Assembly: GCF_011355085.1 (NCBI RefSeq)
Contig: NZ_VXCP01000044.1
Span: forward strand, 26,676 to 90,675
DNA: 64,000 nt
From: Pseudomonas akapageensis
GTDB taxonomy: Bacteria > Pseudomonadota > Gammaproteobacteria > Pseudomonadales > Pseudomonadaceae
Reading direction: 5' to 3'
Each line of letters starts with the position of its first letter. Position 1 is the first letter of the stretch. Made by a program: the position numbers and the translations under genes. Below the pieces are notes generated by a model. It saw only the letters and a list, made by a program, of their open reading frames with translations. It made no database searches and was not told the origin of the DNA. Positions 24,250 through 32,296 of the stretch are shown piece by piece.

Positions 24250-24384
24250 TCATGCACAGCTGTTATCAATCGCCTGCTTGTGGGCATCGTCGTTGCCGTG
24301 CAACAAATGATCGTAGATCTGCCGCGGTGTGCCCGAAGCACTCAGGTTGGCCGGATGGGGTTCAAGTCGTGTCAGCGCTGTCAT
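24250..24384 (-). CDS. possible 44-residue protein
   Basis: Minus-strand ORF MTALTRLEPHPANLSASGTP, then RQIYDHLLHGNDDAHKQAID and a short tail. Composition looks protein-like and it fills part of an otherwise empty 400-base gap. AGAGGCC is the only ribosome-site candidate. Family unknown to me; low confidence. Confidence 0.3.
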   Translation of the reverse strand: MTALTRLEPHPANLSASGTPRQIYDHLLHGNDDAHKQAIDNSCA

Positions 24385-24619
24385 GATGGCCTCTGTTTAT
24401 CGGTTGGCAGGACGCTGAATCGTCACGTCTCTGATCAGCAGAGCAGCCGGCCAGAATAAAAATTCCATCTGCTTGCAAATACGCGGATAAGCGGCATCGC
24501 GACGGCGGCGGGCTGCCACTCGTCGTCGTTCGGCGATACAGGCAAAACCTTTTCCTTGTGCGGGCGTTCCACTCTAGTAACAGCGATCTTTGTCGCTGAT
24601 GACAACCCGGGAGGTTTTC

Positions 24620-24910
24620 ATGGAAAGGTCTACAGGTGGACGCTTCAGCATGGCGCTGCTCATGCTCGCCCTATCGTCGCCGGTGTTTGCCGTCGATTCC
24701 GATGACTTTGTCGACAAGGCCACTCAGGGCGGCATCGCCGAAGTCGAGGCCGGCAAACTGGCCTTGGAAAAAAGCACCGCGAAGGACGTGAAAGCCTTCG
24801 CCAATCAAATGATCAAGGACCACGGTGCGGCCAATCATGATTTGGCGGCGCTGGCTAAAAAACTCGATCTGAAAGTGCCGGATGATGCCGAGCTGACCGC
24901 CCATCCGTAA
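24620..24910 (+). CDS. DUF4142 periplasmic protein, C-terminally truncated
   Basis: 96-residue exported protein. The signal peptide MALLMLALSSPVFA is followed by DDFVDKATQGGIAEVEAGKL, then AKDVKAFANQMIKDHGAANH, the N-terminal half of DUF4142 (ferritin-like helices, stress-linked in several bacteria). Family members have about 150-190 residues; here the frame stops after DDAELTAHP, losing the second half. GGGAGGTTTTC precedes the ATG. It could be a functional short form, but truncation is more likely. Confidence 0.68.
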   Translation: MERSTGGRFSMALLMLALSSPVFAVDSDDFVDKATQGGIAEVEAGKLALEKSTAKDVKAFANQMIKDHGAANHDLAALAKKLDLKVPDDAELTAHP

Positions 24911-24956
24911 TGGATGGCACACCAGAGTGCGGCGTTGTTTTGTAAAGGCGGGTTTT

Positions 24957-25718
24957 ATGAAGAGCAAAAACGAGAGTGAAAGCGCCGGTACGTCTTTGAG
25001 CCAATGGCAGAGTTCTCCCCTGTTGCAGCGTGTGCCGTACATCTCTGTGCACGAACTGGTCCCCCCGGGCCATCGATTGGTGGTGATTGCGCCGCATCCT
25101 GACGATGAGGTGCTGGGCTGCGGTGGGCTGCTGGCCATGATGGCCGGTCGCGAAGCCGATCTGCTGATGGTTACGGTAACCGATGGCGATGCCAGTCACC
25201 CCGGCTCCCGCCTCTGGCCCCCTGCCCGCCTGCGGGATGAACGACCGCTGGAAAGCCAGCGTTCCCTGGCTTGCCTGGGGCTGGATGTCGCGAGCCTGCA
25301 GTGGCATAGGCTGGGGTTGGCCGACAGTCGGGTGCAACAATCGGAAGATGAACTCTGCTCGAAGCTGGTAGATATGCTGCGCAGTGGCGACCGTGTGCTC
25401 ACCACTTGGCGTCATGATGCCCATAGCGATCACGAAGCGGTCGGGCGGGCCTGTGCCAATGCCGTGCAACTGGCCAATGCCGTGCTGCTGGAAGTCCCGG
25501 TATGGGCCTGGCATTGGGCAGCGCCGCAGGACCCGCGCGTGCCCTGGCAAAGGGCCAGGAAGCTTGCCCTCGACAGTGCCATCCTGGCGCGCAAGCACCG
25601 AGCGGTCAGTGCTCACAGCAGTCAGCTTCAGGCCGACTCGGACACCGGGGCGCCTGCCGCGCTCCCGCCGTATAGCCTGGAGCGTCTGGTGCAACCGTTT
25701 GAACTGATATTTCTATGA
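24957..25718 (+). CDS. PIG-L family deacetylase
   Basis: 253-residue zinc-dependent LmbE/PIG-L deacetylase. The metal motif is APHPDDEVLGCGG and the second ligand site is HDAHSDHEAVG. It probably removes acetyl groups from an amino sugar or related conjugate. In many Pseudomonas such genes sit beside an acyl-CoA dehydrogenase, glycosyltransferase and methyltransferase; none are here. The start at 24957 is preferred over 24927 (which adds MRRCFVKAGF) because GGCGGG precedes it. A palindromic repeat follows immediately. Confidence 0.85.
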   Translation: MKSKNESESAGTSLSQWQSSPLLQRVPYISVHELVPPGHRLVVIAPHPDDEVLGCGGLLAMMAGREADLLMVTVTDGDASHPGSRLWPPARLRDERPLESQRSLACLGLDVASLQWHRLGLADSRVQQSEDELCSKLVDMLRSGDRVLTTWRHDAHSDHEAVGRACANAVQLANAVLLEVPVWAWHWAAPQDPRVPWQRARKLALDSAILARKHRAVSAHSSQLQADSDTGAPAALPPYSLERLVQPFELIFL

Positions 25719-25727
25719 AACTGTTTA

Positions 25728-25840
25728 TCTCGTTCCCACGCTCTGCGTGGGAATGCCGTGCCAGACGCTCTGCGTCGACCTTCAAGAGCACTTTGCGGCG
25801 CGTCTCTGGATGCATTCCTTTGCTGCGCGTGGGAACGAGA
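25728..25840. repeat. dispersed palindromic repeat, copy 1
   Basis: Starts TCTCGTTCCCACGCTCTGCG and ends with the complement GCGTGGGAACGAGA; an inner GACGCTCTGCGTC is a second palindrome. The middle is more diverged than in the other three copies. Typical dispersed repeat of Pseudomonas intergenic regions. Confidence 0.9.
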
Positions 25841-25880
25841 TAAACCGCTGAAACAATTTGCAAAGAACTGAGCGCAATTC

Positions 25881-27869
25881 TTATAGACCACACCGCTCCA
25901 CAAGCTCTTCAGCACCCATCGCCGGTGCCCCGCACGTACGGTTGCGGCACACATAGGCACAGGCCTGCCCCGCGAGGGCGGACTTGTCCTTGCCGATGGG
26001 CACATCCGCGGCGAAAGCCAGGACCCGTGCCGGCAGGTAATGTCGCTGCAGGTCCTGCACCATAGCGTTTGCGGCCGAGCGTTCGCCAGCGACAACGATA
26101 CTGATCGGGCCACGCTGCAGGAAATCCTGCGCTGCCAGCAGATGGGCAAAGCCGAAAGGGTTCTGCGCGGCTGCGGCGCGGTACATCGCGAACACTTGCT
26201 CGGCACGCTCGCGGTAGAGTTCGCGGCCGGTCAGCTCGTAGAGCCGCAAGAATGCGAACACGCTCGTCGAGGTCCCCGATGGCCAGGCATTGTCCTGTGG
26301 CGCGCGCGGCCTGTGCACCAGGGGTTCGCCGTCGCTGGGGGTGAAGTAAAGCCCCTCCTCCCAGAACTTGTCGAGGATCAGCTCGACCAGCTGTGTGGCG
26401 CGTTCGAGATAACGCCGGTCAAAGCCGCATTCGTAGAGATCGAGCAAGGCGTTGGCAAGGAAGGCGTAGTCTTCGAGAAAGCCCGGAACCTTGGCCGTGC
26501 CTTCCCGCCAGGCCCGGTAGAGGCCGCCTTCGGGCGTCGAAAGGTGCTGTTGGATGAAATCGGCGGCTTTTCTCGCGGCATCCAGGTGGGCCGGGGTTCC
26601 TGTCGCCTGGTAGGCGGCGCACAGGCCCTGGATCATCAGGGCATTCCAACCGCTGAGGATGTTCTCGTCACGCCCCGGCCGGACACGCTGGGCACGCGCC
26701 GCCAACAGCTTGTTGCGCAGGCCCTGCAGTTGCAGTTCCTGGCCGGTGTCGAATACCGCATCGCGGTGCAGTACGGTGCTGCCATGTTCGAAGTTGCCAT
26801 TGGCGGTCACACCATAGGCCCGGCAGGCCAACGCGGCGTCCGTATCGCCGAGCTCAGCCTTGATCTGTGCAGGTGTCCACACATAGAACTTGCCTTCTTC
26901 GCCTTCGCTGTCGGCGTCTTCGCTGGCATAGAAGCCGCCCAGCGGGTGGGTCATGTCACGCAGGGTGTAGTCGATCGTCTCCTCGAACACCCGCCGCCAG
27001 GCCGCTTTACCGGTCACGCGGTAGGCATCGGCATAGAGCTTCACCAGCTGGCCGTTGTCGTAGAGCATCTTTTCGAAATGGGGCACGGCCCAGCGTTCAT
27101 CCACGCAGTAGCGAGCGAAGCCGCCGCCCAGGTGATCGTAGAGCCCGCCGGCGGCCATGCGATCGAGGGTCAGCTCCAGGGACTGCAGCAAGTCCGGTTC
27201 ATGCAGGCGCTGATAAACACGCAGGACCAGATCATGGCAGGCCACGTTGGGAAACTTGGGGGCATTGCCCAGGCCGCCATGCACCGGGTCGGTGTTTCTG
27301 GCGAACAGCCGGGCGGCGGCGGCCGGCTGGTCTTGCTCCAGGGGTGTATCGCCCTCCAGCATGAGCTTGTCCATGACGCCGTAGCCTTTGAGGAGTTGCT
27401 CGACGTTCTGCTGCAGTACCTCGCGGTTGTTCCGCCAGGCTTCGCTGAGCCCTTGCAGGAGCTGGCTGAACCCCGGCCGACCATGACTCTCCTGCGGCGG
27501 GAAGTAGGTGCCGCCGAAGAAGGGTTCGCGTTGCGGGGTGAGGAACACCGTCAGCGGCCAGCCACCGCCTTGTCCCATCATCTGCACGACCTGCTGATAG
27601 ATGTCGTCCAGGTCCGGCCGCTCCTGGCGGTCAACCTTGATATTAATGAAGCGCTCGTTCATCAGGTGCGCGATCTGCGGGTTCTCGAATGACTCGTGAG
27701 CCATCACGTGACACCAGTGGCAGGCGGCATAACCCAGCGACAGGTGGACGGGCTTGTCTTCGCTGCGTGCGCGGTCGAACGCCTCCTCGCCCCAGGGATA
27801 CCAATCCACGGGATTCTCGGCATGCTGGCGAAGGTACGGTGAAGTTTCCCTGGCGAGTCGATTGCTCAT
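25881..27869 (-). CDS. YyaL-like protein with thioredoxin-fold domain (DUF255)
   Basis: 662-residue protein. The N-terminal DUF255 thioredoxin-like domain contains SPYLRQHAENPVDWYPWGEE and GYAACHWCHVMAHESF, a CxxC-like pair. An (alpha/alpha)6 barrel-like region follows with YDHLGGGFARYCVDERWAVP, HFEKMLYDNGQL and ASEDADSEGEEGKFYVWTP. The family (YyaL, spermatogenesis-associated protein 20) has no firm biochemical role. It is the last gene of the suf unit, 23 bases after the sufT stop. I chose the start at 27869 (MSNRLARETSP) rather than 27896. Redox support to Fe-S assembly is inference from position. Confidence 0.88.
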   Translation of the reverse strand: MSNRLARETSPYLRQHAENPVDWYPWGEEAFDRARSEDKPVHLSLGYAACHWCHVMAHESFENPQIAHLMNERFINIKVDRQERPDLDDIYQQVVQMMGQGGGWPLTVFLTPQREPFFGGTYFPPQESHGRPGFSQLLQGLSEAWRNNREVLQQNVEQLLKGYGVMDKLMLEGDTPLEQDQPAAAARLFARNTDPVHGGLGNAPKFPNVACHDLVLRVYQRLHEPDLLQSLELTLDRMAAGGLYDHLGGGFARYCVDERWAVPHFEKMLYDNGQLVKLYADAYRVTGKAAWRRVFEETIDYTLRDMTHPLGGFYASEDADSEGEEGKFYVWTPAQIKAELGDTDAALACRAYGVTANGNFEHGSTVLHRDAVFDTGQELQLQGLRNKLLAARAQRVRPGRDENILSGWNALMIQGLCAAYQATGTPAHLDAARKAADFIQQHLSTPEGGLYRAWREGTAKVPGFLEDYAFLANALLDLYECGFDRRYLERATQLVELILDKFWEEGLYFTPSDGEPLVHRPRAPQDNAWPSGTSTSVFAFLRLYELTGRELYRERAEQVFAMYRAAAAQNPFGFAHLLAAQDFLQRGPISIVVAGERSAANAMVQDLQRHYLPARVLAFAADVPIGKDKSALAGQACAYVCRNRTCGAPAMGAEELVERCGL

Positions 27870-27892
27870 GGCTGGTTCCTCACACTGCTTTT

Positions 27893-28504
27893 TCACAACA
27901 TACCGAGCTGCAGGCGCGCGGCATCGGACATACGGCTTTGATCCCAGGGCGGCTCCCAGACGATCTCAACGAAGACCTGGCTGACCCCGGGCAGGCTCTG
28001 GACCTTGGTGCGCACCGCCTCCTTGAGCATGTCACTCATGCCGCAGCCGGGCGCGGTCATGGACATCTTGATCTCGACGCGCTGGCCGCCGCTGTCCAGC
28101 CCATGGGTTTGACAGTCGTAAATCAGCCCGAGATCGACCACATTGACCGGCAACTCCGGGTCGTAAACGTTACGCAGGATGTCCAGCACCTGCCGGACGT
28201 CGACGTTCTGTCTCAGTCGGTTCGGGTTGTCGAACGTAAAGCCCGCGCCACGCAGTTCTTGCACGAAGTCGATGGACAGGCCATCGGCCCTTCCTGCGCT
28301 CGCCGGATCGAGCAACAGACGGATGCCGTCGCTGTTCACGACGATATCGCCCTCGGCGTCGGGTTCGAACAGCAATTCATGGGCAAAATGCTCGTCGATC
28401 CTGAGCCGCACCGACAGCCCGCTTTCATCTGCCAGGGCAGCGTGCAGGATTTGCCGCGCCGAATCGCTGAGGTGAATGCCGGGAATGAGCGGATAGGTCG
28501 TCAT
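27893..28504 (-). CDS. sufT: SufT-type Fe-S assembly protein with N-terminal A-type-like domain
   Basis: 203 residues in two domains. The C-terminal half is a MIP18/DUF59 domain: VLDILRNVYDPELPVNVVDL, GLIYDC, MTAPGCGMSDMLKEAVRTKV, SLPGVSQVFVEIVWEPPWD. It carries the conserved Cys of APGCGM used in Fe-S maturation. The N-terminal half (LSDSARQILHAALADESGLS ... GLSIDFVQELRGAGFTFDNPN) follows the IscA/HesB strand order, but the expected ligand cysteines, including the C-terminal CxC, are absent. Four bases separate it from sufU. It probably helps target or load clusters. Confidence 0.82.
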   Translation of the reverse strand: MTTYPLIPGIHLSDSARQILHAALADESGLSVRLRIDEHFAHELLFEPDAEGDIVVNSDGIRLLLDPASAGRADGLSIDFVQELRGAGFTFDNPNRLRQNVDVRQVLDILRNVYDPELPVNVVDLGLIYDCQTHGLDSGGQRVEIKMSMTAPGCGMSDMLKEAVRTKVQSLPGVSQVFVEIVWEPPWDQSRMSDAARLQLGML

Positions 28505-28507
28505 GGC

Positions 28508-28966
28508 TTATTCCGTCGAGACCGCTTCGCCGCCGCCTTCGAGGGCACTGCGCAATGTGTGCCAGGCCAGGGTCGCGCACTTGACCCGCACCGGGAACTC
28601 CCAGACCCCGGAAAGCACCGCCAGTTTGCCGAGCTCCTCGGGTGTCACCCGGGCATTCGGCCCCTCGGTGAGCAGCGCATGCACACGGCCGAAAAGTACC
28701 AGTGCCTGCTGCGTTGTTTGCCCCTTGACCGCCAGGGTCATCAGCGATGCCGAGGCTTGAGAGATGGCGCAGCCGGCGCCCTGGAAGGCAATGTCGGCGA
28801 TCACGCCGTCGGCCAGCTTGATGTAGATCCTGAGATCATCGCCGCACAGCGGATTGAAGCCTTGCGCCGTGCAGGTGGCGTCCGGGAGCTCGCGAAAATT
28901 ACGCGGCCGCTTGCCGTGGTCGATGATCACGTCCTGGTAGAGGTCGCGCAGTTCGTCGCTGCTCAT
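28508..28966 (-). CDS. sufU: SufU, sulfur acceptor for SufS
   Basis: 152-residue zinc-containing SufU. The metal-site residues match the Bacillus subtilis pattern: Cys41 in NPLCGD, Asp43, Cys66 in GAGCAIS and Cys130 in VKCATL. SufU takes sulfur from the SufS active-site cysteine. CCAGGAGGTGTTCCG precedes the ATG at 28966, which overlaps the sufS stop by four bases. SufU is typical of Gram-positive bacteria and actinobacteria, whereas proteobacterial SUF usually uses SufE, so its presence here is notable. Confidence 0.92.
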   Translation of the reverse strand: MSSDELRDLYQDVIIDHGKRPRNFRELPDATCTAQGFNPLCGDDLRIYIKLADGVIADIAFQGAGCAISQASASLMTLAVKGQTTQQALVLFGRVHALLTEGPNARVTPEELGKLAVLSGVWEFPVRVKCATLAWHTLRSALEGGGEAVSTE

Positions 28967-30225
28967 CGGAACACCTCCTGGACCTTGGCCAGGCCTGCGA
29001 CCAAGCCGTCGATGTCCTGCTCGTTGCTGTAGCAACCCAGGGAGGCTCGGGCGGTGGCGGCCAGGCCGAAACGGTTCATCAAGGGCTGCGCGCAGTGGTG
29101 CCCGGTGCGGATCGCGATGCCCTCACGGTCGAGGATGGTACCGATATCGTGCGGATGAATGCCGTCGAGGACGAACGAGAGCACGCCGACCTTCTGCGCC
29201 GCGGTACCGATCAGCCTGAGACCGGGCACCGCCGCGAGCGCCTTCTGTGCGTAGGCCAGCACCCTCTGCTCGTGGGCAGCGATGGCCTCCGGGCCAAGCG
29301 CTGCAAGGAAGTCGATCGCAGCGCCCAGGCCGATCGCGCCGACCATGTTCGGCGTCCCCGCTTCGAACTTGTACGGTGGTTTGTTGTAGATCGTCTTCTC
29401 GAAGCTGACCGATAGGATCATGTCGCCACCGCCCTGATAAGGCGGCATGGCGTCGAGCAGCTCGCGGCGGCCGTAGAGCACGCCGATGCCGGTGGGGCCA
29501 TACATCTTGTGGCCCGACAGGGCATAGAAGTCGCAACCCAGCGCGCGTACGTCGATCTTCAGGTGCGGGGCTGCCTGGGCGCCGTCGATCAACACGCGCG
29601 CACCCTGGGCATGGGCCAGCTCGACAATGCGCCGGATCGGGTTGATGGTGCCAAGCACATTCGAGACGTGGGTGACGGCCACCAGCCGGGTCCTGGGTCC
29701 GATCAGTCGCTCCAGCTCATCGAGCAACAGTTCGCCTGCATCGTCGATGGGAGCCACCCGCAACCGGGCGCCGGTCTGCTCGCAGAGCATCTGCCAGGGC
29801 ACGATGTTCGAGTGGTGCTCCATGGCGCTGATCAGCACCTCGTCGCCATCACGCAGCTGTGCCTTGCCATAGGTTTGCGCCACAAGATTGACCGCTTCGG
29901 TGGTGCCGCGCACGAAGACGATCTCCTCCACGTGCTCTGCGTTGAGGAAGCCTTGCACCTTGCTCCGGGCCTTCTCGTACTCCTCGGTGGCACGCACCGA
30001 GAGGTAGTGCACGCCCCGGTGCACATTGGCGTTCTCCTGCAGGAAGAAGTGCGACATCGCCTCGATGACCGCCAGCGGTTTCTGGCTGGTCGCGGCGCTG
30101 TCGAGGTAAATCAGCGGTTTGCCATAGATCTGCTGCGCGAGGATCGGAAACATCCGGCGCACGCGTTCGACGTCGTAGCCCGCCGTAAGGTGCAGCGTCT
30201 GAACACCGCTTTGCAGGTCACTCAC
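28963..30225 (-). CDS. sufS: SufS cysteine desulfurase
   Basis: 420-residue group II PLP cysteine desulfurase. The PLP lysine lies in SGHKMYGPTGIGVLYG. Phosphate/PLP contacts are in VRGTTEAVNLVAQ and SAMEHHSNIVPW. The active-site cysteine is in IRTGHHCAQPLMNRFG, followed by ARASLGCYSNEQDID. It releases sulfur from cysteine for SufU. The start overlaps the sufD stop (ATGA) and the end overlaps the sufU start, giving a tightly coupled order sufD-sufS-sufU. Confidence 0.95.
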   Translation of the reverse strand: MSDLQSGVQTLHLTAGYDVERVRRMFPILAQQIYGKPLIYLDSAATSQKPLAVIEAMSHFFLQENANVHRGVHYLSVRATEEYEKARSKVQGFLNAEHVEEIVFVRGTTEAVNLVAQTYGKAQLRDGDEVLISAMEHHSNIVPWQMLCEQTGARLRVAPIDDAGELLLDELERLIGPRTRLVAVTHVSNVLGTINPIRRIVELAHAQGARVLIDGAQAAPHLKIDVRALGCDFYALSGHKMYGPTGIGVLYGRRELLDAMPPYQGGGDMILSVSFEKTIYNKPPYKFEAGTPNMVGAIGLGAAIDFLAALGPEAIAAHEQRVLAYAQKALAAVPGLRLIGTAAQKVGVLSFVLDGIHPHDIGTILDREGIAIRTGHHCAQPLMNRFGLAATARASLGCYSNEQDIDGLVAGLAKVQEVFR

Positions 30226-31520
30226 GCTGCCACCTCCAGGCCCCGCAGTTGCGCGGTAACCAATTGCTCCACATGGGCCCGCAACGGCGCCGGACCAATG
30301 CGTTCCAGCAGCTCGCTGACGAAGGCAAAGGTCAGCAGAGACCGCGCCTGCGCCTCGGGAAGCCCCCGTGAACGCAGGTAGAAAACGGCCTGTTCATCCA
30401 GTTGGCCGACGGCAGCGCCGTGGGCGCACTTGACGTCATCGGCCAGGATCTCCAGGCGTGGCTGGGTGTTGGCCTGGGCCGTCGCCGATAACAAGAGGGT
30501 CTTGATGGTCTGGCTGGCGTCCGTCTTCATCGCGCCCGGCCGCACGATGATGCGCCCGTCGAAGACCCCATGCCCGCGATCGTCGACAACGCCCTTGTAG
30601 AGCTCGCGGCTGGTGCAGCGCGGCGCCAGGTGTTCGATGGTCGTCTGGTTGTCCAGGTGTTGCACGCCCCGGGGCAGGTACAGGCCGTTCAGGGCGACCT
30701 GGGCGCCGGGGCCTTCGAGCACGACCCGCACTTCCTGGCGTGCCAGGGCGGCGCCGAGCGCCCAGGAGTGGCCGGTAAAGGCGCTACCCTCAGCCTGGCG
30801 CACGCTCAGCAGAGCGACATGGAAGGCTGCCCTGCTCTCGTTCTGCACCTTGTAGTGCTCGAGCGCAGCGTCCGCTTCGAGCACCACTTCACTGACGGCA
30901 TTGCTGAAGTACACCTCGCCCTCGATGCCGGCATGGCTTTCCACCAGGGTCGCGCGGCTGCCGGCCCCCATCTGCACCAGGACGCGGGTATGCATCACTT
31001 GCGGAGCAACGCCCGCGGCTGCCAGGAACACAAGATGAATCGGTGTCTCGACCGTCGTCCCGGCGGGGATGCGCACCAGCGCGCCCTCCTCGGCGAGGGC
31101 CGTATTGAGCGCGGTGAAGGCCTGCGGCCGGGTTTGGAAGGCATGCCCGAACAGCCCTTCGAGTGCCCCGCTGTCGGCAAGCAGTTGCGGTGCTAGGTGG
31201 CTGACCTCGATGCCTGGCGGCAGCCCGTCGAGTTCGGAAAGTCCAGCGTCGAAATAGCCATTGAAAAAGACCAGGCACGGGCCACCGTAGTCGCCGACGA
31301 GCGCCTCGACCTGGGCGGCGGACCAGCGGGGCCCAGGTTCGGCCAACTGGAACGGGATCTCCAGGATTGGCGCGACGCGGGTGTACTTCCAGGCTTCGTC
31401 CCTGGCTGTGGGAAAACCGTGTTCGGCCACCCATTGCAAGGCTGCGTGGCGCAGTGCCTGCAGCCAGGCGGGATGCCGGGCATCGATCCGGGGCTCCAGC
31501 CCTGCGAGGAAGGCAGTCAT
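30222..31520 (-). CDS. sufD: SufD, Fe-S scaffold component
   Basis: 432-residue SufD of the SufBC2D scaffold. The right-handed beta-helix body shows VVLEGPGAQVALNGLYLPRG, VQHLDNQTTIEHLAPRCTSR and ELYKGVVDDRGHGVFDGRI. The C-terminal helical part has KCAHGAAVGQLDEQAVFYLR, including the conserved His of CAHGA. The N-terminus (WLQALRHAALQWVAEHGFPT) is the usual helical cap. Starts four bases inside the sufC stop. Confidence 0.94.
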   Translation of the reverse strand: MTAFLAGLEPRIDARHPAWLQALRHAALQWVAEHGFPTARDEAWKYTRVAPILEIPFQLAEPGPRWSAAQVEALVGDYGGPCLVFFNGYFDAGLSELDGLPPGIEVSHLAPQLLADSGALEGLFGHAFQTRPQAFTALNTALAEEGALVRIPAGTTVETPIHLVFLAAAGVAPQVMHTRVLVQMGAGSRATLVESHAGIEGEVYFSNAVSEVVLEADAALEHYKVQNESRAAFHVALLSVRQAEGSAFTGHSWALGAALARQEVRVVLEGPGAQVALNGLYLPRGVQHLDNQTTIEHLAPRCTSRELYKGVVDDRGHGVFDGRIIVRPGAMKTDASQTIKTLLLSATAQANTQPRLEILADDVKCAHGAAVGQLDEQAVFYLRSRGLPEAQARSLLTFAFVSELLERIGPAPLRAHVEQLVTAQLRGLEVAA

Positions 31521-32281
31521 GTCTTGGCTCCTGGCCCCATTGCGGCCTGCTCGTAGCTCCCATAGCCATGCTTCTCGAGTTGGAGGGCCAGGTCCTTGTC
31601 GCCGGACTGTTCGATCCGGCCGTTGGCCATGACGTGGACACGATCCGGGACGATATAGTCGAGCAGGCGCTGGTAGTGAGTGATGACCAACAGCGCGCGA
31701 TCCTTGCTTCGCAGGGCGTTGACGCCGGCCGCGACGGTGCGCAGTGCGTCGATGTCCAGGCCCGAGTCGGTCTCGTCGAGGATGGCCAGCCGGGGTTCCA
31801 GAATGGCCATCTGGAAGATTTCGTTGCGCTTCTTCTCGCCCCCCGAGAAGTCGACGTTGACGCTGCGGTTCATGAAGCTCGGGTCCATCTCGACCAGCGC
31901 CATGCGTTCCTTGGCCAGCTCGAGGAAATCCATGGCATCGAGTTCTTCGAGCCCGCGCTGCTTGCGCACGGCGTTGAGGGCCGTGCGCAGGAAATACAGG
32001 TTGCCGACGCCGGGGATCTCCACCGGGTACTGGAATGCGAGGAAGATGCCGGCGACCGCGCGCTCCTCAGGCGTCATGGCGAGCAGGTCCTGACCGTCGT
32101 AGAGTACCTGGCCGCTGACCTGGTAGGTGTCGACCCCCGCCAGCACCTGGGCCAATGTGCTCTTGCCCGAGCCGTTGGGTCCCATGATCGCATGCACTTC
32201 GCCGGCTTCGATGCGCAAGGTGATGCCCCGCAGGATTTCGCGGCCTTCGACACCGGCGTGCAGATTCTTGATGTCCAGCAT
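31517..32281 (-). CDS. sufC: SufC, ABC-type ATPase of the SUF scaffold
   Basis: 254-residue ATPase. Walker A is MGPNGSGKSTLAQVLAG, the signature is VNVDFSGGEKKRNEIFQM and Walker B is PRLAILDETDSGLDID. The Q-loop follows LAFQYPVEIPG. It powers the SufB-SufD rearrangement during cluster assembly. It lies 15 bases after sufB on the same strand. Confidence 0.96.
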   Translation of the reverse strand: MLDIKNLHAGVEGREILRGITLRIEAGEVHAIMGPNGSGKSTLAQVLAGVDTYQVSGQVLYDGQDLLAMTPEERAVAGIFLAFQYPVEIPGVGNLYFLRTALNAVRKQRGLEELDAMDFLELAKERMALVEMDPSFMNRSVNVDFSGGEKKRNEIFQMAILEPRLAILDETDSGLDIDALRTVAAGVNALRSKDRALLVITHYQRLLDYIVPDRVHVMANGRIEQSGDKDLALQLEKHGYGSYEQAAMGPGAKT

Positions 32282-32296
32282 GCTTCACCCCGGGCG

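Noticed and set aside
26040..27692. 550-codon plus-strand ORF over the yyaL-like gene
   Set aside because: Shadow ORF; the minus strand carries the conserved DUF255 motifs.
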